Positions 26,041-35,997 are shown, numbered from the stretch's first letter. The stretch is DNA of 64,000 nucleotides from JAKFDI01 sp044508835 (GCA_044508835.1 JBIQHD010000003.1:124001-188000), one strand, 5' to 3'. Numbers and translations: made by a program. The notes: generated from the sequence alone by a model not told the origin.

Positions 26041-26073
26041 GTTGTTAAATCTCAATGTATGGGATTTAATAAC
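26041..26073. promoter_or_regulatory. 11-11-11 inverted repeat, probable IclR operator between divergent genes
   Basis: Left arm GTTGTTAAATC (26041-26051) and right arm GATTTAATAAC (26063-26073) match at 10 of 11 positions across an 11-base spacer. The AT-rich element lies in the 106-bp gap between the FAH-led operon and the divergent VOC gene, 21 bp from one start codon and 54 bp from the other. It is well placed to control both directions. Assignment to the IclR protein is inference. Confidence 0.6.
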
Positions 26074-26126
26074 TTCGTGTTGACCGCTGTCAACCGCTCC
26101 AGCGCACTTCCAACCGAGGACAAACC

Positions 26127-26678
26127 ATGAGACGACCCGGCTTCAACTTCAGCCACTTCGGCATGTACGCCTGCGACATCGCCAGGCAGGAGGACTTCTA
26201 TGCACGCGTGCTCGACTTCACCGTGACCGACCGGGGGCAGCTGCCCGGGCCGAACGGCCCGATGGACCTGGTGTTCCTGAGCCGCGACCCCGACGAGCAC
26301 CACCAGATCGTGCTGATCAGCGGCCGCCCGGCGCAGGTGCCCTTCAACGTGATCAACCAGATCTCGCTCAAGGGCGACAGCCTGGCCTCGCTGCGGGCGC
26401 TGCACGCGAAGCTGCTGGACGAGGGGCTGCGCGACGCCATGCCGGTGACGCACGGCAATGCGCTGTCGATCTACGTGCCCGACCCCGAGGGCAACCGCCT
26501 CGAGCTCTACGTCGACCTGCCGTGGTACGTGTCGCAGCCGATGCGCGTGCCCGTCGACCTGTCGCTGGACGACGCCGCGCTGATGGCCTGGCTGGAGGCG
26601 CACGCCCGCGCCCTGCCGGGGTTCCGGCCTCGCTCAGAATGGCGGGCGGAGATGGCGCGGCGCATGGGCGTCGCGTGA
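26127..26678 (+). CDS. VOC-superfamily metalloenzyme, extradiol-dioxygenase-like, single module pair
   Basis: 183 residues. The three expected metal ligands are in FSHFG near residue 10, the His of VTHGNALS near 112 and the Glu of NRLELYVD near 130, as in one-domain type I extradiol dioxygenases and related lyases. It is about half the length of DmpB, so it has no separate N-terminal VOC domain. Its position opposite a monooxygenase/FAH operon and beside an IclR regulator suggests a ring-cleaving role on the hydroxylated product, but isomerase or glyoxalase-like activity cannot be excluded. Confidence 0.85.
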   Translation: MRRPGFNFSHFGMYACDIARQEDFYARVLDFTVTDRGQLPGPNGPMDLVFLSRDPDEHHQIVLISGRPAQVPFNVINQISLKGDSLASLRALHAKLLDEGLRDAMPVTHGNALSIYVPDPEGNRLELYVDLPWYVSQPMRVPVDLSLDDAALMAWLEAHARALPGFRPRSEWRAEMARRMGVA

Positions 26679-26735
26679 ACACCGCCGCCGCGAGCGAGAG
26701 ACCGAGACCATGATGAACTTCCGCCCCGCCGCTGC

Positions 26736-27482
26736 ATGAGCAGCCCGGCACGCGTCTTTGCCGTGCTGGACCTGTTCTCCCGGGAACGGCCGGTGTGGCA
26801 GCCCGACGAGATCAACGAGGCGCTCGGCTACACCCGCGCCACCGGCTACCGCTACGTGAAGGAGCTGGTGGAAGCCGGCTTCCTGCACAAGGTCTCCGCG
26901 GGCCGGTACGCGCTGGGCGGGCGCATCATCGAGCTGGACTACCAGCTCCGCCAGAGCGACCCGGTGCTGCTCGCGGCGATCCCGGTGATGGACGCGCTCG
27001 CCGCCGGCAGCGGCTTCGACGCCGTGCTGACGGTGCTGCTCGGCGGGCCGAAGGTCATCGACATCCACCGCGCGAGCGTGCAGACATCCCTGCACCTGGC
27101 CTACGGCCGCGGGCGGCCCCGCCCGCTGTTCCGCTCGGGCGCGCCCAAGGTCCTGCTGTCGTTCCTGCCGCGGGCCCAGCTGGTGAAGATCCACGCCCGG
27201 CACGCCGCCGAGATCGAGCGGGAGGGCATGGGGGCGGACTGGAGCGCGTTCCGCGCCTACTGCACCCAGGTCCGCAAGGAAGGCTTCTACCTCTCGCTGG
27301 GCGAGCTGGAGCCGGACATCGGCGCGGCCGTCGTCCCCGTCCTCAACCTGGAGGACGAGGCCGTGGCCGCGCTCGCCCTGGTGGGGACGATCGAGCGCCT
27401 GACCGCCCATCCGCGCGAGTCCCTGCGCACGCGCCTGGCCGAGGCGGCGCTGGCGATCCGCGCCCGGCTCACCCGCGGCTAG
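26736..27482 (+). CDS. IclR-family transcriptional regulator
   Basis: 248 residues. It has an N-terminal winged helix (about 1-65; ALGYTRATGYRYVKELVEAG is the recognition region) and an IclR effector domain (about 75-245). It lies 57 bp after the VOC gene. IclR proteins regulate aromatic-acid operons as activators or repressors bound to one or two palindromes, and the inverted repeat at 26041-26073 is the likely site. The inducer is unknown. Confidence 0.9.
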   Translation: MSSPARVFAVLDLFSRERPVWQPDEINEALGYTRATGYRYVKELVEAGFLHKVSAGRYALGGRIIELDYQLRQSDPVLLAAIPVMDALAAGSGFDAVLTVLLGGPKVIDIHRASVQTSLHLAYGRGRPRPLFRSGAPKVLLSFLPRAQLVKIHARHAAEIEREGMGADWSAFRAYCTQVRKEGFYLSLGELEPDIGAAVVPVLNLEDEAVAALALVGTIERLTAHPRESLRTRLAEAALAIRARLTRG

Positions 27483-27531
27483 GCGCGGCGCCGGGCGGTT
27501 CAACGACGCGACAGGACGAGCGCCTGGCGTC

Positions 27532-27954
27532 CTACGCCGCTTCCCAAGGGTTGAGCATCGCCGCCCCGCTCGGCTGGAAGTCGGCAACGTTGCGCGTGAC
27601 CACGGTCATGCCATGGACGAGAGCTGTCGCGGCGATCAAGGCATCTCGCTCCGAGCAGCGATTGGGCACGTGCAGCTGAGCACATCGCAAGGCCACCGCG
27701 ACATCCACGGGAAGAACGCGGCCCGGGAATGCGGGCAGCACATGCGAGGTCATCCAACTGCGCAGCACGGCGCCTTGGCTCGGGTCTCGTCGCTCCACCT
27801 GGAGGACGCCCATCTCAAGTTCGAGAACCGTGATCGCCGAGATGAAAAGGCCGCCCACTGGCACCGAAGCCGCCCAAGCCACGACGTTCGCATCGGCCTT
27901 CCCGCTCTTCGCCTTTCGCAGCTCGGAGACGACGTTGGTGTCCAGCAGGTACAT
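27532..27954 (-). CDS. VapC-type PIN-domain toxin (RNase)
   Basis: 140 residues with the acidic PIN active site: D5 (LLDTNVV), E45/E47 (LELEMG), D104 (RDALIAATA) and D125. VapC toxins cleave RNA, commonly initiator tRNA or rRNA loops, in a Mg2+-dependent way when not held by their antitoxin. The ATG overlaps the antitoxin stop (ATGA). Base composition of this gene pair is visibly less GC-rich than its surroundings, hinting at horizontal acquisition. Confidence 0.9.
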   Translation of the reverse strand: MYLLDTNVVSELRKAKSGKADANVVAWAASVPVGGLFISAITVLELEMGVLQVERRDPSQGAVLRSWMTSHVLPAFPGRVLPVDVAVALRCAQLHVPNRCSERDALIAATALVHGMTVVTRNVADFQPSGAAMLNPWEAA

Positions 27955-28208
27955 CAGCGAAGGTCGGCCGGTTGGAACACGCGACCCGCGACCGGGGGCT
28001 CGAAGTCGATGTCGCCGGCGTCCGGCATGGCCAGCAGATCCACGATGCTCGCGCTCGCGCCCGACAGCTCCCGGTAGCGTTCGATCGAAAGCAGTACGTG
28101 CGCAGGGCGGCCACGATCCGTGATGAAGACCGGGCCTTGCTCGGCCGCCTTCTTCGCGCGGGCCGTGTCTTGGTTGAACTCGCGACTGGAAAGAGTGGTG
28201 ACAGCCAT
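27954..28208 (-). CDS. Phd/YefM-type antitoxin
   Basis: 84 residues. The N-terminal DNA-binding Phd/YefM fold (TTLSSREFNQDTARAKKAAEQ, then VFITDRGRPAHVLLS) is followed by an acidic, flexible C-terminus (DAGDIDFEPP) that would thread into the toxin. The upstream ATG at 28208 has TTGCCTCC complement spacing typical of a ribosome-binding site (GGAGGCAA). The operator palindrome at 28224-28243 lies directly upstream, consistent with autoregulation by the toxin-antitoxin complex. Confidence 0.88.
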   Translation of the reverse strand: MAVTTLSSREFNQDTARAKKAAEQGPVFITDRGRPAHVLLSIERYRELSGASASIVDLLAMPDAGDIDFEPPVAGRVFQPADLR

Positions 28209-28223
28209 ATTTGCCTCCGTTCG

Positions 28224-28243
28224 ATGTAGCAATGTTGCTACAT
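28224..28243. promoter_or_regulatory. Toxin-antitoxin operator palindrome
   Basis: ATGTAGCAA and TTGCTACAT form a perfect 9-bp inverted repeat with a 2-bp centre, 15 bp upstream of the antitoxin start. On the minus strand GATAAT just upstream may be part of the -10. This is the expected place for Phd/YefM-type autorepression. Confidence 0.7.
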
Positions 28244-28340
28244 TATCCGGCGAACCGCAAGGAGCTCCATGACGGTTCCAAGTTGAGGGACCGAAAGTTC
28301 CAAGTTGAACGGCGGCAGCCACGATTCCTGTTTCCGTCAC

Positions 28341-28368
28341 TTGAAAGCCGCCCCGGCGTCCCTATAAT
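28341..28368 (+). promoter_or_regulatory. Sigma70 promoter of groESL
   Basis: TTGAAA (28341-28346) and TATAAT (28363-28368) are separated by 16 bp. The start of transcription would fall near 28375, at the left edge of the CIRCE element. Confidence 0.85.
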
Positions 28369-28376
28369 TTCGCCTG

Positions 28377-28403
28377 CTAGCACTCGCCAAGGGTGAGTGC
28401 TAA
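28377..28403 (+). promoter_or_regulatory. CIRCE element (HrcA operator)
   Basis: The arms CTAGCACTC and GAGTGCTAA are separated by exactly nine bases, differing from the TTAGCACTC-N9-GAGTGCTAA consensus at a single position. Located at the predicted transcription start of groES, so HrcA should repress groESL until heat shock. hrcA is not in the window. Confidence 0.95.
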
Positions 28404-28511
28404 CGGAATCGATGGAGGGCGAGAGGCCCTTCTCCGATCGAAAGTGAATGAGCGCCTACATTGCCTCGTTCCCCCGTCCCGAAACCGTCCAGATCCCTTC
28501 AAGGAGATGCT

Positions 28512-28802
28512 ATGAAACTTCGTCCGTTGCACGATCGCGTGATCGTCAAGCGCCTGGAAAACGAAACCAAGACCGCTTCCGGCATCGTGATCCCCGACAA
28601 CGCCGCCGAGAAGCCCGACCAGGGCGAGGTGCTGGCCGTGGGCCCGGGCAAGCGCAACGACAAGGGCGACTTCGTGGCCCTGAACGTGAAGGTCGGCGAC
28701 CGCGTGCTGTTCGGCAAGTACAGCGGCCAGACCGTCAAGGTCGAAGGCGACGAGCTGCTCGTCATGAAGGAAGAAGACCTGTTCGCCGTCGTCGAGAAGT
28801 GA
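28512..28802 (+). CDS. groES: Co-chaperonin GroES
   Basis: 96 residues, full length. The sequence shows the family start MKLRPLHDRVIVKR, the mobile loop around ETKTASGIVIPD and the C-terminal VMKEEDLFAV. It forms the heptameric lid of the GroEL chamber. AAGGAGA lies seven bases before the ATG. Controlled by the sigma70 promoter plus CIRCE; a long leader of about 135 bases carries the CIRCE stem at its 5' end. groEL follows after 54 bp. Confidence 0.98.
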   Translation: MKLRPLHDRVIVKRLENETKTASGIVIPDNAAEKPDQGEVLAVGPGKRNDKGDFVALNVKVGDRVLFGKYSGQTVKVEGDELLVMKEEDLFAVVEK

Positions 28803-28856
28803 TCCGGCGCGCGCACCCGTTCCGAAACCCCCAACACTGAATCCGGAGAGATACAC

Positions 28857-30506
<1,650 letters not shown>

Positions 30507-30529
30507 GTCCAGGCCTCGCGCCAACCTCG

Positions 30530-30555
30530 AAAGGGCTGCTTCGGCAGCCCTTTTT
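30530..30555 (+). terminator. Intrinsic terminator of groESL
   Basis: GGGCTGC (30533-30539), TTCG loop and GCAGCCC (30544-30550) form a stable stem, followed by TTTTT; the A and T runs extend the pairing. Confidence 0.93.
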
Positions 30556-30614
30556 CATGGACGGGGTTTCCTTTGGACACGGGGCCGGATCGCTGCTTGC
30601 CCGCCTGGGCGGCG

Positions 30615-32174
30615 ATGTTCCCGTGCCCTTCCCCCGCCACGCCCGCCCCCGCCCGCCGGCGCGCCGCGCCGCCGCGGGGGCTCGGCCGGCTCGCCTTCGC
30701 CGCCGGCCTGCTCGTCGCCACGGCCCATGCCGCGCCGCTCGACGCGCGGCTGCTCGACGCCGGGGACGACGCCCTGGCCGCCGACGTGGCCTGGCTCGTC
30801 GACCGGCGCGTGCTGTCGCTGCCGCTGGGCACCTGGCCGCTGCCGGCGGCGGCGCTGCGGCGGGCGATGGACGCGCGCGCACCAGCCCCGCTGCCCGCGG
30901 CCGATGCCGCCGCGATGCGCCGGCTGCGCGCCGCGCTGGCGCGGCTGGACGTGCCCGCGGCCGTGCGGCTGGGCGTGGACACCGCCCGCCATCCGGCGCT
31001 CGACGGCGCCGGCACGGTGCGCGCCCGCTCGGACCTGCGCCTGAGCCTGCAGCCGCCGCCCGGCCCGGTGGCGATGCGCCTGCGCCTCGGGGTCGAAGAC
31101 GAGCCGCTGGCGCGCCGGCGCAGCAGCCTGTCGCTGGCCGGCAGCTACCTCGCCGTGCCGGTGGGCGGGGTGGTGGCATCGCTCGGGCTGCTCGACCGCC
31201 GCTGGGGGCCGGGCACGTGGACGAGCCCGCTGCTGTCCGACGCCGCGCCGCCGATGCCGGCGCTGACCGTGCGCCGCCTCCACGACCGCCCCTTCGACCT
31301 GCCGCTGCTCGAGCACCTCGGCCCGTGGGGCGTCGAGCTGTCCGTCGCGCAATTGCAGGACTACCACCCGCGCGGCGCCCACCTGCTGGGCCTGCGCTCC
31401 TACCTGCGCCCCGCGCCGTGGATCGAGGTCGGCGCCGCGCGCCACATCTTCTGGGGCGGCCGGGGCCGCCCGAGCAACGGCCGCTCGCTGCTGGACGCGC
31501 TGCTCGGGCGCAGCAACGTCGACGGCAGGCACCAGGCGGAGGACCCGAGCAACGAGCTCGCGGGCTTCGACCTGCGCCTGTCGCGGCGCCTCGGCGGGTC
31601 CGCCGCCGCCAGCGCCTACGCGCACCTCGTCGGCGAGGACGAAGCCGGCCACCTGCCCTCGCACCTGTTCGGCCTGGTCGGCCTGCAGTTCAAGCACGCC
31701 GTGGGCGGGCAGCGCCTCGAATGGACGCTCGAGGCCGTCGACACCGAAACCTCCCGGCTGTTCGGCGCGGGCAGCGGCCGCCACGGGCCGGCCTATGCGC
31801 ACGGCGTGTACCGCGACGGCTACTACCACCTGGGCCTGCCGCTCGGGGCGCACATCGGCGGCGGCGGCCGCAGCGCGAGCCTGGGCGTGGCCTGGGTGGC
31901 GCCACCCGGCGGCGTGGTCGACCGCCTGACGCTCGTGGCCACCGGCGCCCGCACGAGCGAGGACGGCGCCGACGGCCTCAACCGCGCCTTCAGCACACCG
32001 GGGCGGCTGCGCGCCGCCACGCTGCGCGCCCAGGGCGCGGCAGGCCCGGGCCGGTGGAGCCTCGGGCTGTCGGTGCAGCGCCACGACGCGCAGCCGCGGC
32101 GCGAGGCCGGCATCGCCGGCACCCTCGAATGGCCGCTGGGCGGCCCGGACGGTCTCCATCGAGGCCTGCACTGA
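30615..32174 (+). CDS. Capsule-assembly Wzi-family outer membrane protein
   Basis: 519 residues from the ATG at 30615. An in-frame TTG at 30573 would add 14 residues. A signal peptide follows a basic stretch (LGRLAFAAGLLVATAHA, cleaved before APLDARLL). The rest is a run of alternating amphipathic strands with Wzi-like blocks: DRRWGPGTWTSPLLSD, PMPALTVRRL and the later FWGGRGRPSNGRSLLDALLG. Wzi is an outer-membrane beta-barrel lectin that helps hold capsule on the surface; many family members lie outside capsule clusters, as here. No polysaccharide genes are nearby, so the ligand is unknown. Confidence 0.72.
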   Translation: MFPCPSPATPAPARRRAAPPRGLGRLAFAAGLLVATAHAAPLDARLLDAGDDALAADVAWLVDRRVLSLPLGTWPLPAAALRRAMDARAPAPLPAADAAAMRRLRAALARLDVPAAVRLGVDTARHPALDGAGTVRARSDLRLSLQPPPGPVAMRLRLGVEDEPLARRRSSLSLAGSYLAVPVGGVVASLGLLDRRWGPGTWTSPLLSDAAPPMPALTVRRLHDRPFDLPLLEHLGPWGVELSVAQLQDYHPRGAHLLGLRSYLRPAPWIEVGAARHIFWGGRGRPSNGRSLLDALLGRSNVDGRHQAEDPSNELAGFDLRLSRRLGGSAAASAYAHLVGEDEAGHLPSHLFGLVGLQFKHAVGGQRLEWTLEAVDTETSRLFGAGSGRHGPAYAHGVYRDGYYHLGLPLGAHIGGGGRSASLGVAWVAPPGGVVDRLTLVATGARTSEDGADGLNRAFSTPGRLRAATLRAQGAAGPGRWSLGLSVQRHDAQPRREAGIAGTLEWPLGGPDGLHRGLH

Positions 32175-32231
32175 GGAAGGAAGGTGCCGCCGCGCCAAGA
32201 TAATGCGCGGGTCCCCCCTCCGCCACCGACG

Positions 32232-34337
32232 ATGCCGAACTCCCCGCGTCTGCAGCGATTCGTCGAAGACGAGCTGTCCCGGACCGCCGCGATGGCCGAG
32301 CGCACGCTGCGCGACACCGTCGCGCAGCTGCAGCAGCCGCGCGCCGGCATGCTGCGCACGGCCGAACGCCAGCACTACGCCGAGCTGCTCCAGCGGCTGC
32401 CGCTGCAGGCCGCCCATGCCGCGCGCGTGTTCGGCGAGGCGCTGGCGGGCGCCGTGCGGGCCGAGCTGCAGGGCGCGGCCGACGCCGGCGGCGCCGGGCC
32501 GGGCGCGGCCGGCGGCCTCGAGCTGATGGACGAGACCCGCGTCGAATCGGACATCGAGATCTCGCGCGCCGCGCAGCTCATCGACGGCGCCGCCGAATGG
32601 GAGCTGCGCGAGCTGCAGACCTTCACCTCGGCGCTGGCCGGCCAGAAGCACGTCACCGCGGAATCGAACCCGTTCCGCCCGCTGGTCTACGCCCGCGCGC
32701 TGTGGGAGGCGGCCGGCGCCGTCACCACCGTGCCGGTGCAGCGCGCCATCCTGATGCAGGCGGCCGCGGGCGTGCTCTCGGGCGAGCTCAAGCGGGCCTG
32801 GGCCGCCGCCTGCACGCGGCTCGAGGAGAAGGGCATCGAGCCCAGCATCTACCGCACGGTGGTGATGCCCTCGCACGGTGGCGCGCCGCGCACGCCCACC
32901 TTCGACGTCACGCGGCCCGGCGCGCTGGGCGAACTGCTGCCCTCGATGCCGGTCGGCGCGCCCGCGGCGCCGGCGGATGCCTCGCGCGCCCGCTCCACCG
33001 CGGCGCTCGAGCAGGCGCTCGCCCAGCTCGAGGCGCAGCTGGCGCGCGCCCTGCCGGCGACCGCGGCGCCCACCGCCTCGCCGCTGCGCCAGTACCGCGC
33101 ACAGCTCGCCGCCAGCACGGCCCGCACGGTCGACCAGCAGGTGATCGAGCTGCTGTCGCGCCTGTTCGAGGCGGTGCTGACTGATCCGCAGCTGCCGGCG
33201 GCGTTCCGCGCGCCCATCGTGCGGCTGCAGGTCTCGGCGCTGCGCGTGGCGCTGGTCGACCCGCGCATGCTGCATGCGCACGACCACCCGGTGTGGCAGC
33301 TGATGAACCGCATCGCCGCCGCCGGCGAGAGCGCGGGCGCTGCCGCCGGCAGCCGGGCCCAGGCGCTGCTGGCGTTCTGCGACTCGCTGGTCGACGACAT
33401 CGCCCAGGCGCCGGTGCAGGATGCGCAGGCCTACCGGCGCGGGCTCGTGCGACTGGAGGCCTTCCTCGCGGAGCAGCTGCGCCTGGCCCAGGCCGAGGCG
33501 CACGAGTCGATCGACGCGCTGGCCCATGCCGAGCGCCTGGATACGCTGGCGCGCGACCTGTCCGCGCGGCTCACCGATCAGATGGCGACGCTGCGCACAA
33601 GCGCCGCGATCCGCCGCTTCGTCACCGGCGCCTGGGCGCGGTCGCTGGCCGAGTCGATGCTGCGCTTCGGCGAGAAGCAGGAGCCGACGCTCGGCTACCT
33701 CAAGGCCACCGACGAGCTGCTGTGGAGCCTGCGCCTGCCCGACCACCCGCAGAGCCGCCAGCGCCTGGTGGCGATCCTGCCCGGCCTGCTGCAGCGCCTG
33801 CGCGAAGGCATGGCGCTCGGCGGCATGCCCGCCGACCAGCAGCACGCGCTGCTCGACGAGCTGATGGCCGTGCACACCGAGGCCCTGCGCGCCGGCCGGC
33901 AAGGCGCCGACGAATCGGCGCCGCAGGAGATCGTGCAGCGCCTGCGCGACGAGACGGTGGCCGATACGGCCGGCCCGACGCGGTTCCGCGATTCGCTGAT
34001 CGACCTGTCGTCCATGGAGACCGTGCCGGTCGACGCGATGGCCGCCGGCGCCCCGGCCGTGGCCGACCCGGGGCAGCGCATCGACGCGCTGGCGCCGGGC
34101 AGCCGCTGCCGGCTCTTCGTGCAGGGCCGCTGGACGCCGGCGCTGCTGCTGTGGCGCAGCGCGCACGGCCAGTACTTCGTGTTCGCCGGCAGCGACGCCG
34201 GCCACCGCCTCTCGATCACGCGCCGCGCGCTCGAGCGGCTGGGCGAGGAAGGGCTGCTGCAGACGCTCGACGAGCACTCGCTGCTGCAGCGCTCGGTCGA
34301 CCGGCTGGTGCGCAAGCTGTCGACACCGGCCCCCTAG
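32232..34337 (+). CDS. DUF1631-family protein
   Basis: 701 residues, mostly helical. The N-terminal half has the LELMDETRVESDIEISRAAQ stretch that marks DUF1631 proteins and the EKGIEPSIYRTVV block near 200. The C-terminal 90 residues form a beta-rich module (GSRCRLFVQGRWTPALLLW, then HGQYFVFAGSDAGHRLSITRR) that resembles a small PilZ-like barrel. DUF1631 proteins are common in beta- and gammaproteobacteria; I know no firm biochemical function. Low-complexity Ala/Gly linker near residues 80-95. ATG at 32232 chosen because the conserved N-terminus starts there. Confidence 0.8.
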   Translation: MPNSPRLQRFVEDELSRTAAMAERTLRDTVAQLQQPRAGMLRTAERQHYAELLQRLPLQAAHAARVFGEALAGAVRAELQGAADAGGAGPGAAGGLELMDETRVESDIEISRAAQLIDGAAEWELRELQTFTSALAGQKHVTAESNPFRPLVYARALWEAAGAVTTVPVQRAILMQAAAGVLSGELKRAWAAACTRLEEKGIEPSIYRTVVMPSHGGAPRTPTFDVTRPGALGELLPSMPVGAPAAPADASRARSTAALEQALAQLEAQLARALPATAAPTASPLRQYRAQLAASTARTVDQQVIELLSRLFEAVLTDPQLPAAFRAPIVRLQVSALRVALVDPRMLHAHDHPVWQLMNRIAAAGESAGAAAGSRAQALLAFCDSLVDDIAQAPVQDAQAYRRGLVRLEAFLAEQLRLAQAEAHESIDALAHAERLDTLARDLSARLTDQMATLRTSAAIRRFVTGAWARSLAESMLRFGEKQEPTLGYLKATDELLWSLRLPDHPQSRQRLVAILPGLLQRLREGMALGGMPADQQHALLDELMAVHTEALRAGRQGADESAPQEIVQRLRDETVADTAGPTRFRDSLIDLSSMETVPVDAMAAGAPAVADPGQRIDALAPGSRCRLFVQGRWTPALLLWRSAHGQYFVFAGSDAGHRLSITRRALERLGEEGLLQTLDEHSLLQRSVDRLVRKLSTPAP

Positions 34338-34356
34338 CGGGGCGGCGCGCGGCGGT

Positions 34357-35235
34357 TCAGCGCGCGAGCATGGCGGCGATCTCGCGCGCCACGAGGTCCG
34401 GCTGCTCGTGCACCACCCAGTGCGTCGCGTCGGGAATGCGCACCAGGCGCAGGTCGGGCACGAAGGCCTCCAGCCCGTCGAGCAGGCCCGGCAGCAGGGC
34501 CTTGTCCTGCTCGCCCCACAGCACCAGCGTGGGCACCTTCACCGTCACGAACTCGGGCGGGAAGGCGAGCTGCATCACCGAGGCGTCGTCCGCCGTCGGC
34601 GGCGCCATCGGCGAGGCGCGGTAGTAGTTGATCGGGCCGCGCAGGCCGCGCTGCCACACCGCGCGGTACTGCGCGCGCACGTCCTCGGTGAGCCAGGCGG
34701 CCGCGCCCATGCCGGTGAACAGGCGCCACAGGCGCTTGAAGTCGTCGGCGGCGAAATGCGCCTCGGCGTCGTCGGCGCGCAGCCGGTTCATGTAGGCGCT
34801 CGCGGCCTGCTGCGCCGGGCTCGTCTGCAGCTCGCGCAGGAAGGTGCCGGGGTGCGGCGAGTTGACGATGATCAGCCGCTTCAGGCGCTGCGGGTGCTGC
34901 ACCGCGAAGTTCCACGCCACCGCGCCGCCCCAGTCGTGCGCGACCAGGGCCTCCAGCGGCCCGCCGAGCGCATCGACGAGCGCGGCGATGTCGGCCACCA
35001 GGTGCTTGGGCCGGTAGGCCTCGGCCTCGGCCGGCGCCGACGACGGCCCGTAGCCGCGCAGGTTGGGCGCCACGCAGCGGTAGCGGTCGCCGAAGCGCTG
35101 GAGCATCTCGTCCCAGGCGAAGGCGGCCTCCGGGAAGCCGTGCAGGAACACGAGCAGCGGCGCGCCGGGGCGCCCGGCGGCGCGGCACGACAGGGTGATG
35201 CCGTGCGGCAGGTTCACGTCGAAGGTGTCGATCAT
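34357..35235 (-). CDS. Alpha/beta hydrolase, epoxide hydrolase / haloalkane dehalogenase-like
   Basis: 292 residues. The nucleophile is an aspartate in VAHDWGGAV near residue 102, not a serine, with HGFPE near 33 and a C-terminal catalytic His in DATHWVVHE. This pattern is that of soluble epoxide hydrolases and fluoroacetate/haloalkane dehalogenases. A cap domain lies at about 135-215. The substrate is not deducible. The start overlaps the engB stop by four bases, and it converges on the DUF1631 gene. Confidence 0.88.
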   Translation of the reverse strand: MIDTFDVNLPHGITLSCRAAGRPGAPLLVFLHGFPEAAFAWDEMLQRFGDRYRCVAPNLRGYGPSSAPAEAEAYRPKHLVADIAALVDALGGPLEALVAHDWGGAVAWNFAVQHPQRLKRLIIVNSPHPGTFLRELQTSPAQQAASAYMNRLRADDAEAHFAADDFKRLWRLFTGMGAAAWLTEDVRAQYRAVWQRGLRGPINYYRASPMAPPTADDASVMQLAFPPEFVTVKVPTLVLWGEQDKALLPGLLDGLEAFVPDLRLVRIPDATHWVVHEQPDLVAREIAAMLAR

Positions 35236-35936
35236 CGGGGGCCCTCCACGCCGTGCGTCCAGCCGTGCAGCACCAGCGCCGCGTCGCCGACGCCGGACTT
35301 GTTCAGCGCCGAGAAGAGCGCGATGCCCACGTCGGCCTCGTCGGTCGCCAGCTCGCCGAGCACCTCCTGCGCGCCGCGCAGCGCCTCGGCCGATTCCTTG
35401 CGGTTGAGCTTGTCAGCCTTGGTCAGCAGCACCAGCAGCCGCACCGAGCCGTTGCCCACGCGCGGCGCGACGAAGCCGAGCAGCTGGCGGTCGAGGTCGG
35501 TGAACCCGAGGCGCGAATCGACCATCAGCACCACCCCGGCGAGGCTGCGGCGCACCTCCAGGTAGTCGGCCATCACCTGCTGCCAGCGCAGCTTGGCGTC
35601 GCGCGCCACGGCGGCGTAGCCGTAGCCGGGCAGGTCGGCGAACAGCGCGTCGGGCGCCTGCTTCGGCCCGAGCTCGAACAGGTTGATGTGCTGCGTGCGC
35701 CCCGGCGTCTTGGAGGCGAAGGCCAGGCGCTTTTGCTGCGTGAGCGTGTTGATCGCGGTGGACTTGCCGGCGTTGGAGCGGCCGACGAAGGCGATCTCGG
35801 GCAGCTCGGTGGCGGGCAGCTGGTCGAGGCGGCTCGCGGTGGTGAGGAAGCGCGCGGTGTGCGCCCAGGCGAGCGCCGTCTTCTCGTCCGGCACGGGCGG
35901 CGGCGCGGGGGTGCTGGACGGGTTTTGCTCGGTCAT
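35232..35936 (-). CDS. engB: Ribosome biogenesis GTPase EngB/YihA
   Basis: 234 residues. G1 is GRSNAGKST (52-60), G2/G3 are PGRTQHIN and DLPGYGYA, and G4 is TKAD. The N-terminal extension is slightly longer than in E. coli and rich in Pro. It is needed for large ribosomal subunit assembly. ATG at 35936 chosen; an ATG at 35957 would add seven residues. Divergent from cytochrome c4 across 61 bp. Confidence 0.95.
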   Translation of the reverse strand: MTEQNPSSTPAPPPVPDEKTALAWAHTARFLTTASRLDQLPATELPEIAFVGRSNAGKSTAINTLTQQKRLAFASKTPGRTQHINLFELGPKQAPDALFADLPGYGYAAVARDAKLRWQQVMADYLEVRRSLAGVVLMVDSRLGFTDLDRQLLGFVAPRVGNGSVRLLVLLTKADKLNRKESAEALRGAQEVLGELATDEADVGIALFSALNKSGVGDAALVLHGWTHGVEGPR

Positions 35937-35997
35937 CGGGACGCCCAAAGCCGGCATTGTAAAATCCGCGGGTTTTGCATCCGAAAACCGCTCCGAC

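Noticed and set aside
30555..34277. A 1240-codon open frame on the minus strand
   Set aside because: It runs antisense to the Wzi-like and DUF1631 genes, is Arg/Ala/His-rich with no domain pattern, and is explained by high GC at codon position three of the real genes.
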